A DNA stretch of 62,109 nt from Actinomycetota bacterium (GTDB taxonomy: Bacteria; Actinomycetota; Actinomycetes; Streptosporangiales; Streptosporangiaceae). Shown here one piece after another: positions 16,083-25,322 of this stretch. Made by a program: the position numbers and the translations under genes. Numbering within the stretch: the stretch's first letter is position 1; the number at the start of each line of letters is the position of its first letter. Below the pieces are notes generated by a model, which was not told the origin of the DNA, made no database searches, and saw only the letters and a program-made list of their open reading frames with translations. Where the stretch lies: positions 1-62,109 of the forward strand of contig DAHVAR010000032.1 in assembly GCA_027314515.1 (NCBI GenBank), given 5' to 3'.

Positions 16083-18362
16083 TCAGCCGCCAGCCGCCGG
16101 CGGGTCCGGGTCACGCGGCAGTCCGAGCATCCGCTCGCCGATGATGTTGAGCTGAACGTCGGTGGTGCCGCCGCCGATCGTGAACGCACGCGTGATCAGC
16201 ACCTGGCGAGCCCAGTGCGCGCCATCGGGCTCGCCGCCAGCGGTCAGCGGCCCGCCGCCGTGACGGCTCCCGAGCGCCCCGGCCGGGCCGGATAGCTCCC
16301 AGCACAATTCCGCGACCTGCTGAGCGTGCCGCATGGTCAGCAGTTTGCGGACGCTGCCCGTCGCGCCGGGCTCGGTGCCGGATAGCTGCTTCACTGCCGC
16401 CCGCACGCCGAGCAGTTCGATCGACTGTCCGACGGCGACGAGCTCGCCCACCTCGGCCAGCCGGCCTGGCCCTGCGGCGACCCGCGCCACCTGCAATAGC
16501 TCCGGCACACCGGAGCCGAACGTCCATGACCGCGACAGCGACACCCGCTCATTGGCCAGCGTGGTGCGGGCGATCTGCCAGCCCTTGTTCACCTCGCCGA
16601 CGAGACAGTCGTCCGGGACGAACACGCCGTCCAGGAAGACCTGGTTGAAGAACGATTCACCGCTGATCTCGCGCAGCGGCCGCACCTCGATCCCCGGTGA
16701 GTGCATGTCCACCAGGAAGTAGCTGATGCCGTCATGACGCGGCTGCGCCGGATCAGTGCGCGCGATGCAGATGGCCCACGCCGCTTGCCGGGCGAGCGAC
16801 GTCCAGATCTTCTGCCCGGTGATCTTCCAGCCGCCGTCGACCCGGTCCGCCCTGGTGGTCAGCCCGGCTAGGTCTGAGCCGGCTCCTGGCTCGCTGAACA
16901 GCTGGCACCACAGGTAGTCCGCGCGCAGCGTCGCCGGCAGGAACCGCTGCTGCTGCTGCGCCGTGCCGTACTGGATCAGCGCGGGCACGACCCAGGCGCC
17001 AATCACCAGGCCGGGAACGCGGATTCCCGCCGCCCGCAGTTCCTCGTCGATGACCAGTTGCTCGAGTGCGCCCGCCCCGCGGCCCCATGGCTTCGGCATG
17101 TGCGGCATCACCCAGCGGCCGGCGGCGAGCGCGGCAGTCTGCTCGGCCCCGGTTAGCTTGCCGATCTCGGCTAGCTCAGACCTGATCGAGGAGCGGAGGT
17201 CGTCCTCGCCGCCGGGTAGCTCCAGCCGCACCCGGCGGCGGTGACCGTCGAGCGCGAGGGCCGCCGTGCGCTGTCGCCAGCTGGCTTCTGCCGGGCAGGC
17301 CGCGTCGAGCAGCGAGCGCAGTGTCATCGCCCGGCGGTAGAACAGGTGCGCGTCGTGCTCCCAGGTGTAGCCGATGCCGCCGAGTACCTGGATGCATTCG
17401 TGCACGCAGGACACCGCGGCGTCAGCGGCCAGCGAGGCCGCCGCGGCGACCGCGAACTCGCGTCCGGTGTTTTCAGGCACATGTGTCAGGTCAGCCGCTG
17501 CGGAGTCGTCATCCATCGCCCGGGCCGCATCCCAGACGAGCGCCGCCGCCTGCTCCGCCGCTACCAGCATCCGGGCGCACCGGTGCTTGACTGCCTGGAA
17601 CTGGCCGATCGGACGGCCGAACTGGTGCCGCAGCTTGGCGTAGTCGGCCGCGGTGGTGACGGCCCACCCGGCGATGCCGATGGCTTCTGCGCAGAAGATA
17701 ACTGCCGCCAGGTCGGCCACCATCCCGGCCGGGAGCCCGGTTAGCTGACGGTCCGCCGGGACCGCGACGTCGCTAGCAGTCACTCGGCCAAGCCGGCGGG
17801 TCAGGTCGAGGCTCTCGACCGCGGAAATGTCCAGGCTGCTAGCGTCCACGGCAACCCAGACCAGCCCGGCTTCCGCCTGAGCAGGCAAGATCACCAGGTC
17901 CGCGCCCGGAGCGCCGAGCACGTAGTCAGCACTGCCGGTAAGGATGAGGTCCTTGCCCTGGCCTGCATGGGCCCGGATGTCGGCGGTCAGTGCGACAGCC
18001 CCGTTCCCGTGCCCTTGAGCGAGGGAGGCCACGATCTTGCCGGACAGGCCGGCCGAGGCTAGCACTGCGGCCGCCAGCACGGTCGGCACGGCGGCACCAG
18101 GGACCAGCGCGCGGCCGAGTTCCTCCACCGCAATGGCAAGCTCGGCCAGCCCGGCTCCCTGGCCGCCGTCGGCGTCCGGCAGGTGCAGGCCGAGGACGCC
18201 AAGTTCGGCAAGGCCCGGGCGGATGGTGCCGCGGTAGAAGGCATCGCCGCTGTCGTCGCCGTCGGCAGCCGCCCGCACCGCCGATGGCGGGCAGGTGCGT
18301 GCCGACCAGGAGCGGACAGACTCGGCGAGCTGAGCGTGATCTTCGGTGAGAGCCAGTGTCAT
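16083..18362 (-). CDS. Two-domain acyl-CoA dehydrogenase fusion
   Basis: A 759-residue protein made of two acyl-CoA dehydrogenase units. Unit one (about 1-370) has LTEDHAQLAESVRSW, VAVEELG-type helix, the C-terminal ECIQVLGGIGYTWEHDAHLFYRR. Unit two (about 385-759) has the FAD/substrate loop QLFSEPGAGSDLAGLTTRADR and WKITGQKIWTSLA and ends with FTIGGGTTDVQLNIIGERMLG. Such tandem FadE fusions occur in actinobacterial sterol and fatty-acid catabolism; in heteromeric enzymes usually one unit binds FAD. The first unit lacks an obvious catalytic Glu context in what I can read and may be structural. ATG 18362. Confidence 0.88.
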   Translation of the reverse strand: MTLALTEDHAQLAESVRSWSARTCPPSAVRAAADGDDSGDAFYRGTIRPGLAELGVLGLHLPDADGGQGAGLAELAIAVEELGRALVPGAAVPTVLAAAVLASAGLSGKIVASLAQGHGNGAVALTADIRAHAGQGKDLILTGSADYVLGAPGADLVILPAQAEAGLVWVAVDASSLDISAVESLDLTRRLGRVTASDVAVPADRQLTGLPAGMVADLAAVIFCAEAIGIAGWAVTTAADYAKLRHQFGRPIGQFQAVKHRCARMLVAAEQAAALVWDAARAMDDDSAAADLTHVPENTGREFAVAAAASLAADAAVSCVHECIQVLGGIGYTWEHDAHLFYRRAMTLRSLLDAACPAEASWRQRTAALALDGHRRRVRLELPGGEDDLRSSIRSELAEIGKLTGAEQTAALAAGRWVMPHMPKPWGRGAGALEQLVIDEELRAAGIRVPGLVIGAWVVPALIQYGTAQQQQRFLPATLRADYLWCQLFSEPGAGSDLAGLTTRADRVDGGWKITGQKIWTSLARQAAWAICIARTDPAQPRHDGISYFLVDMHSPGIEVRPLREISGESFFNQVFLDGVFVPDDCLVGEVNKGWQIARTTLANERVSLSRSWTFGSGVPELLQVARVAAGPGRLAEVGELVAVGQSIELLGVRAAVKQLSGTEPGATGSVRKLLTMRHAQQVAELCWELSGPAGALGSRHGGGPLTAGGEPDGAHWARQVLITRAFTIGGGTTDVQLNIIGERMLGLPRDPDPPAAGG

Positions 18363-18470
18363 CGATCCACCTCGTCCGCTCCGGCTGGGTTCGCCCGCAG
18401 TCTAGAATGCGATTCGGTTTTGAGCTAGGGCTGCGGCGCGACTGTCCGGCTGCTGGGCGGGCCGGGTGGC

Positions 18471-18749
18471 GTGAGCCCCGGCGCCTTCCTCGGCGTCACG
18501 CTGCTCGGATTCGGCGCGGCGGCAGCGGCATGCGCTGGGCCGATCCTGGCCATGCGGCGGCTGCGGCCGCGCGGACCTGCTGTCCGGCTTGCCGTCCGGG
18601 CCGCTGGCGTCGCGACGGCTGCCATCGTGGTCGCAGCGGCGGCGCGACCGCCCTGGCAGGGCTGTGCCTGCGGGCGCGCGGCTTCGCCGGATACCACGGT
18701 GGTGCCGTGCTCGGCGGGTACCTGGCGGTGGCCGGCCGACTCTCGATGA
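18471..18749 (+). CDS. Doubtful small membrane protein
   Basis: GTG 18471 opens a 92-residue frame with two hydrophobic stretches (GAFLGVTLLGFGAAAAACAG and AVRAAGVATAAIVVAAAARP). In the last third another frame looks more protein-like (GYHGGAVLGGYLAVAGRLSM), so either the gene is frameshifted or neither frame is real. No family is recognised. Confidence 0.25.
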   Translation: MSPGAFLGVTLLGFGAAAAACAGPILAMRRLRPRGPAVRLAVRAAGVATAAIVVAAAARPPWQGCACGRAASPDTTVVPCSAGTWRWPADSR

Positions 18750-18899
18750 TCGCCGCTGTCAGCGCCCGGCGGGGTAGCCGGGCTGCCCGGGCGCGCTAGT
18801 GCCGACCGGCGGCACTGGCAGGCAGCCAGCAAATACGGACACTTCCGGCGTACCGTGCGAGTCGAACGGCTGACATATGCCGCGTCCTTCTGTACTATT

Positions 18900-18918
18900 G
18901 AGTAAGTTACTCATGAGT
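18900..18918. promoter_or_regulatory. Overlapping palindromes, candidate TetR-type operator
   Basis: GAGTAA-G-TTACTC (18900-18912) and ACTCATGAGT (18909-18918) are both perfect and overlap. They lie 36 nt before the acyl-CoA dehydrogenase start. Fatty-acid genes in actinobacteria are commonly controlled by TetR repressors binding such sites; no regulator gene is adjacent. Confidence 0.5.
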
Positions 18919-18953
18919 AGCCTGCTCGCAGGTGGACTACGGAGGGTGGCCGA

Positions 18954-20798
18954 ATGGGACATTTCAGGAGCAACCTCAGAGACATCGAGTTCAACCTCTT
19001 CGAGGTACTGAGGCGCCAGGACTTGTTCGGCACGGGCCCGTTCGGTGATGTCGACGAGGAGACCGCGCGCGGCATCCTGGACGAAGTCAAGCGGCTGGCC
19101 GAAGGCCCGCTCGCCGAATCGTTCACCGACGCGGACCGGAACCCGCCGGTATTCGACCCGGCCACGCATTCGGTGACGATGCCCGAATCGTTCAAGAAGT
19201 CCTACAACGCCTTCATCGACGCCGAGTGGTTCCGGCTCGAGGTCCCGCCCGAGCTCGGCGGCACCACTGTGCCGCGATCTCTGGCCTGGTCCATCGCCGA
19301 ACTCGTGCTCGGGGCCAACCCCGCGATCTGGATGTACGCGAGCCTCGGCGCGTTCTCCCGTGTGCTCTGGCTGCTCGGCACGCCGGCCCAGCAGAAGGTC
19401 GCCGAGCAAGCGCTCGAGGGCCGGTGGGGATACACCATGGTGCTCACCGAGCCAGATGCCGGCTCGGACGTCGGCGCAGGCCGGACCAAAGCCGTCCAGC
19501 AGCCTGACGGGACCTGGCACATCGAGGGCGTCAAGCGGTTCATCACTAGCGGCGAGCACGACCTTGCCGAGAACATCCTGCACATCGTGCTGGCCAGGCC
19601 GGAGGGCGCAGGCCCAGGCACCAAAGGGCTGTCCATGTTCCTGGTTCCCAAGTTCCTGGTTAACCCGGACGGCTCGCTCGGCGAGCGCAACGGCGTGTAC
19701 GCGACCAACGTCGAGCACAAGATGGGCCTCAAGGCGTCCACGACCTGTGAGCTGACTTTCGGCGCGCAGCACCCGGCCATCGCCACGCTGATCGGCGACG
19801 TGCACGACGGAATCCGGCAGATGTTCATGATCATCGAGTTCGCCCGGATGATGGTCGGTACGAAGGCGATCGCAGCGCTGTCCACCGGCTACCTGAATGC
19901 GCTCGAGTACGCCAAGACCCGCGTCCAGGGCGCCGACCTGACCCAGTTGCTGGACAAGACGGCACCGCGCGTCACGATCATGAAGCACCCGGATGTCCGG
20001 CGCAGCCTGCTGCTGCAGAAGTCCTACGCCGAGGGCATGCGCGCCCTCGTCCTCTACACCGCCAGTCAGCAGGATGCGATCCAGCTGGCTGCTGCCAGTG
20101 GCCAGCCGGATCACGCGGCCGCCGAGCTAAATGACCTGCTGCTGCCCATCGTCAAGGGCATCGGCTCGGAGCGCGGTTACGAGCAGCTTGCCCAGTCGCT
20201 CCAGACCCTGGGCGGGTCGGGCTACCTGCAGGACTACCCGATCGAGCAGTACATCAGGGACTCCAAGATCGACAGCCTGTACGAGGGCACCACCGCGATC
20301 CAGGGCATGGACCTGTACTTCCGCAAGATCGTCCGCAATCAGGGCGCTGCGCTCACCGGCCTGCTCGGCCAGATTCGCGAGTTCGCCGGAGCCGACGGCG
20401 GCAATGGCCGGCTGAAGAAGGAGCGCGCCGCCGTCGCCAGGGCGGCCGACAACGTCGAGGCGATGATCTCAGCGATGAACGGCTACCTGGGCAGCAGCCT
20501 TGGGCAGCCGGCCGAGATCTACCGTGTCGGACTCAACACCACCCGGCTCCTGCTTGCGCTCGGCGATCTGCTCATCGGCTGGCTGCTTGGCCGGCAGGCC
20601 GAGGTCGCGCTGGCCAAGCTCGATGAAGGCGGCCTCGGCCCGCAGCCGCTTGCCGCTAGCGAAAAGGCCTTTTACCAGGGAAAGCTCGCCGCAGCAGGGT
20701 TCTTCGCCGCGACCGTCCTGCCTCGTCTCGCAGCCGAGCGGGAGATCGTCGAAGCAACCTCGCTCGACCCGATGGACGTGCCCGAGGAGGCTTTCTGA
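18954..20798 (+). CDS. Long-chain-type acyl-CoA dehydrogenase (FadE5-like)
   Basis: A 614-residue acyl-CoA dehydrogenase, about 200 longer than classical ones and typical of the broad-range FadE5 type with an extra C-terminal helical domain. The N-terminus [17 protein letters not shown] is a hallmark of this group. FAD/substrate contacts are in [19 protein letters not shown] and FITSGEHD; the catalytic base is the Glu of [14 protein letters not shown]. Residues from about 470 form the extra domain. The enzyme introduces the alpha-beta double bond of acyl-CoA and passes electrons to ETF. A candidate TetR operator lies just upstream. Confidence 0.92.
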   Translation: MGHFRSNLRDIEFNLFEVLRRQDLFGTGPFGDVDEETARGILDEVKRLAEGPLAESFTDADRNPPVFDPATHSVTMPESFKKSYNAFIDAEWFRLEVPPELGGTTVPRSLAWSIAELVLGANPAIWMYASLGAFSRVLWLLGTPAQQKVAEQALEGRWGYTMVLTEPDAGSDVGAGRTKAVQQPDGTWHIEGVKRFITSGEHDLAENILHIVLARPEGAGPGTKGLSMFLVPKFLVNPDGSLGERNGVYATNVEHKMGLKASTTCELTFGAQHPAIATLIGDVHDGIRQMFMIIEFARMMVGTKAIAALSTGYLNALEYAKTRVQGADLTQLLDKTAPRVTIMKHPDVRRSLLLQKSYAEGMRALVLYTASQQDAIQLAAASGQPDHAAAELNDLLLPIVKGIGSERGYEQLAQSLQTLGGSGYLQDYPIEQYIRDSKIDSLYEGTTAIQGMDLYFRKIVRNQGAALTGLLGQIREFAGADGGNGRLKKERAAVARAADNVEAMISAMNGYLGSSLGQPAEIYRVGLNTTRLLLALGDLLIGWLLGRQAEVALAKLDEGGLGPQPLAASEKAFYQGKLAAAGFFAATVLPRLAAEREIVEATSLDPMDVPEEAF

Positions 20799-20820
20799 TC
20801 GGAACTGGGGGCGAGAGTTA

Positions 20821-20880
20821 GCACCTCAGGAACCACGGGCACCTCAGGAACTACGGGCACCTCAGGAACTACGGGCACCT
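20821..20880 (+). repeat. 18-bp tandem repeat, three units plus a partial
   Basis: Units at 20821, 20839 and 20857 (unit ending CAGGAACTACGG, first one with CCACGG) and six bases of a fourth. It lies right after the acyl-CoA dehydrogenase. It is not part of a supported gene. Confidence 0.85.
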
Positions 20881-20957
20881 GGCGCGCCGCAGTGGACGGG
20901 AACTGGCCGCCGCGACGGGCGGCCATCGCGGGATGGATGCCTGCTGCGACCGGCTGG

Positions 20958-21251
20958 TCAGATCTCGTACTGAACCGCCGCCCGGCTCTTGACGTGCGGC
21001 CTGCTCAGCCTGCGGATGATGTCCTGGTGCTCGGCGTTGTCGCGGTAGGCGAGATACGACTCGGCATCGTCGAAGTCGGCGACGACGGCGTAGTCGAAGT
21101 TTCCCTCGACGATCCCGGCGTCCGGCCCAGCGTGGTAGGAGCGCAGCCCGGTCAGCCTGGACGCAAGCGCGGTCAGCTCCTCGGTGAACTGCTGTTCCAG
21201 CTCTCCGGTCATCTCATCGTCCCAGCTGAACATGACCACGTGCCTGATCAT
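20958..21251 (-). CDS. Dabb-domain (stress-responsive alpha/beta barrel) protein
   Basis: A 97-residue protein with the dimeric alpha/beta-barrel (Dabb) pattern: IRHVVMFSWDDEMTGELEQQ, a helix TEELTALASRL, strand GLRSYHAGPDAG, FDYAVVADFDDAESYLAYRD and HQDIIRRLSRPHV. The conserved His of strand one (RHV) and the second at the helix (AEHQ) are in place. Some members are cyclases or monooxygenases, most are of unknown function. It lies 98 nt past the E2 start side of the dehydrogenase operon, same strand but downstream of it. Confidence 0.85.
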   Translation of the reverse strand: MIRHVVMFSWDDEMTGELEQQFTEELTALASRLTGLRSYHAGPDAGIVEGNFDYAVVADFDDAESYLAYRDNAEHQDIIRRLSRPHVKSRAAVQYEI

Positions 21252-21348
21252 CGAGGGCTCGCGCTCCTTCCCTGGCTTGAACGGCGGGCTTGAACGGCGG
21301 GTTCGGGCGGCCGGCTTACCGGGCGTTGGGCTGTCAGCAGTGCGCGGC

Positions 21349-22782
21349 TCACGACCAGGCCAGTATGCGCAGCGGGTCGGTCAGCATCGCGCCCACATCA
21401 CGCAGCACCGCCGAGCCTAGGTCGCCGTCGACCAGCCGGTGGTCGAAGGACAGAGCGAGCGTGCAGACCTTGCGCACAGCCAGTTCGCCGTTGACCACCC
21501 ACGGAGCATCTTTTACCTGACCGAACGCGAGTATCGCCGCCTGGCCGGCGGGCAGGATCGGAGTCCCGGTGTCGACTCCGAATACGCCGACATTGGTGAT
21601 CGAGATGGTGCCGCCGGCCAGGTCCGCCGGGGTTGCCTTGCCGGCTCGCGCCGTCTCCGCCAGCCGCGCCAGCGCGCCGGCCAGTTCTGGCAGCGTGAGG
21701 GCATGCGCGTCCTTGATGTTCGGCACGACCAGGCCGCGGTCGGTCGCCGCGGCGATGCCCAGGTTCACGTAGCGCTTGACGACGATCTCCTGCGCGGCCT
21801 CGTCCCAGCTTGCGTTGATCATCGGGTGCCGGCCGGCCGCCACGATGACCGCGCGGGCGACCAGCAGCAGCGGCGAGACCCTGAGGTCGGCGAACTCCGG
21901 CAGCGCGCGGAGCCGCGCCGTCGCCGTCATCGTCTCGGTGATGTCGATCTGCAGGAACTCGGTGACGTGCGGTGCGGCGAACGCGCTTGCAGCCACCGCC
22001 GCAGCGGTGTGCTTGCGCACGCCCCTGATCGGGATGCGTTCCTCGCGTGCCGCTGCCGTCCTGGCGGGCGCCGCGTTAACCAGCCCTTGAGCGGGAACGG
22101 GCTCAGCCAGGGTCAGTGCTGCGGCCTGCTGAACGTCGTTCCTGGTGATAGAGCCGTTCGGCCCGGACCCGATTAGTCCAGCGAGGTCAACACCGAGATC
22201 GCGGGCCATCTTGCGCACCGGCGGCTTGGCCAGTGCCGGGCCGGCGGCGCTCGGGCGTTCGTTGCCGTGCCCGACCTGACCCGGGGTTACCTTCCGGGGC
22301 CGGCGCGTCGCCGCGCCGAGCTTGACGCCGTAGCCAACCAGCACGGCCTGCCGTTCCGCCTTGGGAGCGGGGCTGCCGGTCATGCCCGGCTCGGACGCTG
22401 TCATCCCCGGCCCGGCCGGGATCAGGTCCGCGCTCCCGGCGACCGGTTGCAGCGCCTCCGCCACAGGCGGGGCGCCGGCCGCCACAGGCGAGGCGCCGGC
22501 CGCCACAGGCGGGGCGCCGGCCGCCTGACCGCCATCCGGGCTGGTGTCCACCGCGATGATGGGCGTGCCGACATCTGCGGTCTGGCCTTCGGGGACGAGC
22601 AGGCTGGCGACCGTCCCCGCATAGGGGCTCGGCAGTTCGACGACCGCCTTGGCGGTCTCGATCTCGACGATGATCTGGTTGACGGTGACGGTGTCACCGG
22701 GCTTCACGTGCCACCTGACGATGTCGGCCTCGGTAAGGCCTTCGCCGACGTCAGGGAGCTTGAACTCCTTGAGATCTGACAT
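21349..22782 (-). CDS. 2-oxoacid dehydrogenase E2, dihydrolipoamide acyltransferase
   Basis: The core acyltransferase of a branched-chain or pyruvate-type dehydrogenase complex, 477 residues. The lipoyl domain is residues 1-80 with the lipoylated Lys45 in EIETAKAVVELPSP. A 7-residue repeat in the linker (VAAGAPP-type) comes from a 21-bp DNA unit tandemly repeated three times at 22460-22522. The E1/E3-binding domain is about 190-230 (PVRKMARDLGVDLAGLIGSG), and the catalytic domain ends with SFDHRLVDGDLGSAVL, carrying the active His and Asp. It starts 10 nt after the E1beta stop. One lipoyl domain suits the BkdC type. Confidence 0.93.
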   Translation of the reverse strand: MSDLKEFKLPDVGEGLTEADIVRWHVKPGDTVTVNQIIVEIETAKAVVELPSPYAGTVASLLVPEGQTADVGTPIIAVDTSPDGGQAAGAPPVAAGASPVAAGAPPVAEALQPVAGSADLIPAGPGMTASEPGMTGSPAPKAERQAVLVGYGVKLGAATRRPRKVTPGQVGHGNERPSAAGPALAKPPVRKMARDLGVDLAGLIGSGPNGSITRNDVQQAAALTLAEPVPAQGLVNAAPARTAAAREERIPIRGVRKHTAAAVAASAFAAPHVTEFLQIDITETMTATARLRALPEFADLRVSPLLLVARAVIVAAGRHPMINASWDEAAQEIVVKRYVNLGIAAATDRGLVVPNIKDAHALTLPELAGALARLAETARAGKATPADLAGGTISITNVGVFGVDTGTPILPAGQAAILAFGQVKDAPWVVNGELAVRKVCTLALSFDHRLVDGDLGSAVLRDVGAMLTDPLRILAWS

Positions 22783-22792
22783 TGGTGGCCTC

Positions 22793-23776
22793 TCAGTAAC
22801 TGAAGCTGCGGTCGACGGCGTCCAGGATCCGGTCCAGGTCCGGAAGGTAATGCTCCTCCAGCCTGGATGGCGGGTACGGGGTGGTGTACGCGCCGACGCG
22901 CAGCACCGGTGCCTCGAGGCTGTAGAAGCACTCCTGGGTGACCTGCGCCGCGATCTCGGCGCCGAGCCCGCCGGTCACTACGGCCTCGTGCACGACGACG
23001 CACCTGCCGGTCTTGCGCACCGAGGCAAAGATGGTCTCGACGTCCAGCGGCGCCAGCGAACGCAGGTCGATGACCTCCAGTGACCTGCCGTCACTCGCGG
23101 CGGCGACGGCGGCCTCGGCGCAGGTCCGCACCATCGGGCCGTAGCACAGCAGCGTCAGGTCGCTGCCCTCGGCGAGGACGCGCGCGGTGTCCATCGGCAG
23201 CGCGGTGGCCAGGCCGCCTTCGGTGTCGACCTCGGCCTTGTCCCAGTAACGCCGCTTCGGCTCGAAGAACAGCACCGGGTCGTCGCTGCTGGCGGCCTGC
23301 TGGATCATCGTGTACGCGTCGGCCGGATCGCCGCAGGAGATCACCCGGAGGCCGGGCGTGTGCGCGAATAGTGCCTCAGGTGACTCGCTGTGGTGCTCGA
23401 CCGCGCCGATGCCGCCGCCGAACGGAACCCTGACCACGATCGGGAGCTTGACCGCTCCCCGTGAGCGGTACCGCATCTTGGCTAGCTGACTGACGATCTG
23501 GTCGAAGGCCGGGAAGATGAAACCGTCGAACTGTATCTCGCAGATCGGCCGGTAGCCGCGCAAGGCCAGGCCGATCGCGGTGCCGATGATGCCGGACTCG
23601 GCGAGCGGGGTGTCGATCACCCTGGCCTCGCCGAAGTCCTTCTGCAGCCCGTCGGTCACCCGGAACACGCCGCCGAGCTTGCCGACGTCCTCGCCCATGA
23701 TGAGTGCCTTGGCGTTGGCCTCCAGCGCTTTGCGCAGCCCTTCGTTGAGCGCCCTGGACAGGGTCAGCGTCGTCAT
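22793..23776 (-). CDS. 2-oxoacid dehydrogenase E1 beta subunit
   Basis: 327 residues, the usual length. TLSRALNEGLRKALEANAKA, MGEDVGKLGGVFRVTDGLQK and RVIDTPLAESGIIGTAIGLA are classical, with FDGFIFPAFDQIVSQLAKMRYRSRG near the middle and the C-terminal transketolase domain holding SLEVIDLRSLAPLD and VVVHEAV. It pairs with E1alpha to form the thiamine-diphosphate-dependent decarboxylase. Its ATG overlaps the end of E1alpha (ATGA at 23773-23776), ensuring equal synthesis. Confidence 0.94.
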   Translation of the reverse strand: MTTLTLSRALNEGLRKALEANAKALIMGEDVGKLGGVFRVTDGLQKDFGEARVIDTPLAESGIIGTAIGLALRGYRPICEIQFDGFIFPAFDQIVSQLAKMRYRSRGAVKLPIVVRVPFGGGIGAVEHHSESPEALFAHTPGLRVISCGDPADAYTMIQQAASSDDPVLFFEPKRRYWDKAEVDTEGGLATALPMDTARVLAEGSDLTLLCYGPMVRTCAEAAVAAASDGRSLEVIDLRSLAPLDVETIFASVRKTGRCVVVHEAVVTGGLGAEIAAQVTQECFYSLEAPVLRVGAYTTPYPPSRLEEHYLPDLDRILDAVDRSFSY

Positions 23777-25014
23777 CGCCCCTCCTCCGCCAGGATCGGC
23801 TCTTGCGCCACGAATGAGTCAAGGTAGGCGGCGAAGCCCGCGCGCTCGGTCGCGAGCTGAGTCGTCTGCGTGGTCAGCACGTCGTCGAACATCGACGTCG
23901 GTGCCGGGTCAGGCATCTGCAGGCAGGCGGCACGGACCCGGCTCCCGACTGCGGCCGCCTCGGCCTCGACCTCGTCGAAGAAGCTCATCTCCGCCTGCTC
24001 GGTGCGGATGAGGTACTGCTTGACGCGCTCGATCGGGTCCTTCAGCTTCCACGACTCCAGCTCGGCTGACAGCCGGTACCGGGTCGGATCGTCGGTCGTC
24101 GTGTGCGCGCCCATCCGATAGGTGAATGCCTCGATCAGCGTCGGACCCTGGCCTTCCCTGGCGGCTTGCATCGCCTTGCGGGTGACCGCGAGACAGGCCA
24201 GCACGTCGTTGCCGTCCACTCGCACGCCAGGGAAGCCGAAGCCGTTAGCGCGTTGGAATAGCGGGGTCCGGGTCTGCCGCTCCAATGGCTCGGAGATGGC
24301 CCACTGGTTGTTCTGGCAGAAGAAGACGATCGGCGCGTTGTTCACCGACGCCCAGATGAAGGCCTCGTTCACGTCACCCTGGCTGGTCGCGCCGTCGCCG
24401 AAGTAGGCGATCACCGCCTCGCCGTCGTCGCCGACGGCGCCGTCCCGCTGGATCCCCATGGCATATCCGGTCGCATGCAGCGTCTGGCTGCCGATGACGA
24501 TCGTGTACAGATGGAAGTTGTGCTCGGTCGGGTCCCAGCCGCCGTGACTGACGCCGCGGAACAGTTCCAGCAGCTTCACCGGGTCCAGGCCGCGGCACCA
24601 GGCCACGCCGTGCTCACGGTAGGTCGGGAACGCCATGTCGCGCGGGCCAAGGGCCCGCCCCGAACCCACCTGCGCAGCCTCCTGGCCGAGCAGCGAGGCC
24701 CAGATCCCGAGCTCGCCCTGGCGCTGCAGCGCGATCGCCTCGAAGTCGATCCGGCGGACGATGACCAAGTCGCGGTAGAGCGCCTTGACCTCAGCGGCGG
24801 AGATCTCGAGCGGGTAGCCGGGGTGCTCGACGCGCTCCCCTTCGGGGGTGAGGAGCTGGATCAGCTCAGCTGGATCCGCTCGTCGTTCTGGTCGTTCTGG
24901 CTCCTGCGCTGGCGCCCGGCTGGCTGGTGCCCGCTCACCTGGGCTGGCTGGCGCCCGGCTGGCTGGTGCCCGCTCACCTGGGCGGGCTGCGCGTCCGGCA
25001 TCTTTGACGGCCAC
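23773..25014 (-). CDS. 2-oxoacid dehydrogenase E1 alpha subunit
   Basis: 413 residues. The thiamine-diphosphate motif is GDGATSQGDVNEAFIWASVN followed by the NN of FFCQNNQWAIS; RIDFEAIALQRQGELGIWAS and the phosphorylation-loop-like FTYRMGAHTTTDDPTRYR are typical of branched-chain (BkdA) and actinobacterial pyruvate E1alpha. The first 45 residues are a Pro/Ala/Arg-rich extension containing a 13-residue repeat (GERAPASRAPASP) from a 39-bp tandem DNA repeat at about 24911-24985. GTG 25014 follows AAGGAG. First gene of the E1alpha-E1beta-E2 operon. Confidence 0.94.
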   Translation of the reverse strand: MAVKDAGRAARPGERAPASRAPASPGERAPASRAPAQEPERPERRADPAELIQLLTPEGERVEHPGYPLEISAAEVKALYRDLVIVRRIDFEAIALQRQGELGIWASLLGQEAAQVGSGRALGPRDMAFPTYREHGVAWCRGLDPVKLLELFRGVSHGGWDPTEHNFHLYTIVIGSQTLHATGYAMGIQRDGAVGDDGEAVIAYFGDGATSQGDVNEAFIWASVNNAPIVFFCQNNQWAISEPLERQTRTPLFQRANGFGFPGVRVDGNDVLACLAVTRKAMQAAREGQGPTLIEAFTYRMGAHTTTDDPTRYRLSAELESWKLKDPIERVKQYLIRTEQAEMSFFDEVEAEAAAVGSRVRAACLQMPDPAPTSMFDDVLTTQTTQLATERAGFAAYLDSFVAQEPILAEEGR

Positions 25015-25322
25015 GTGCCACTCCTTGCATGCTCACGGCCAACCTGGGCGTACCCCGGTCGGCTGTCGTCCGTCCATGGCTGCGTCCGTCCATGGCTGTG
25101 CGAACAGTACTATCGTCGCGCTCCGCATGGCCGAGCGCCGCCATCATGCGGCGACGATGGTGACGGATGTCACGAAATCGGGGCACGCTGGCTTGCTTCC
25201 AGGCTACTGCCCGGCAGGCCGGATCCCTATTCGCTGACGGCGAACCCATCTGGCACTCCGCTTGTCCCCTGCCCCGCACTGCCGCTCGCGTACTGTTCGG
25301 TCGCTCGCGTACTGTTCGGGAC
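25015..25322. other. Divergent intergenic region between E1alpha and purS
   Basis: No gene seen. It contains a 16-bp-period duplication around TCCGTCCATGGCTG (25066-25098) and three copies of GTACTGTTCG described separately. Confidence 0.6.
25101..25319. promoter_or_regulatory. Three copies of GTACTGTTCG in the E1alpha-purS divergent region
   Basis: The decamer occurs on the plus strand at 25290-25299 and 25309-25318 (within an 18-bp direct repeat of 19-bp period, 25283-25300 and 25302-25319) and on the minus strand at 25101-25110. Each contains TACTGT, which fits the TANNNT -10 box. The second plus copy ends 7 nt before the purS GTG, and the minus copy points towards E1alpha. They may be duplicated promoters or a shared operator. 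Confidence 0.55.

Larger units (their letters stand above)
18363..18953. other. Intergenic region between divergent acyl-CoA dehydrogenase genes
   Basis: It holds a doubtful small ORF (18471-18749) and, near the right gene, overlapping palindromes at 18900-18918. The sequence before ATG 18954 has GGAGGG as ribosome site. Confidence 0.5.

Noticed and set aside
18759-20114. 451-residue minus-strand ORF
   Set aside because: It is a shadow of the FadE5-like gene; the plus frame has the full ACAD signature.
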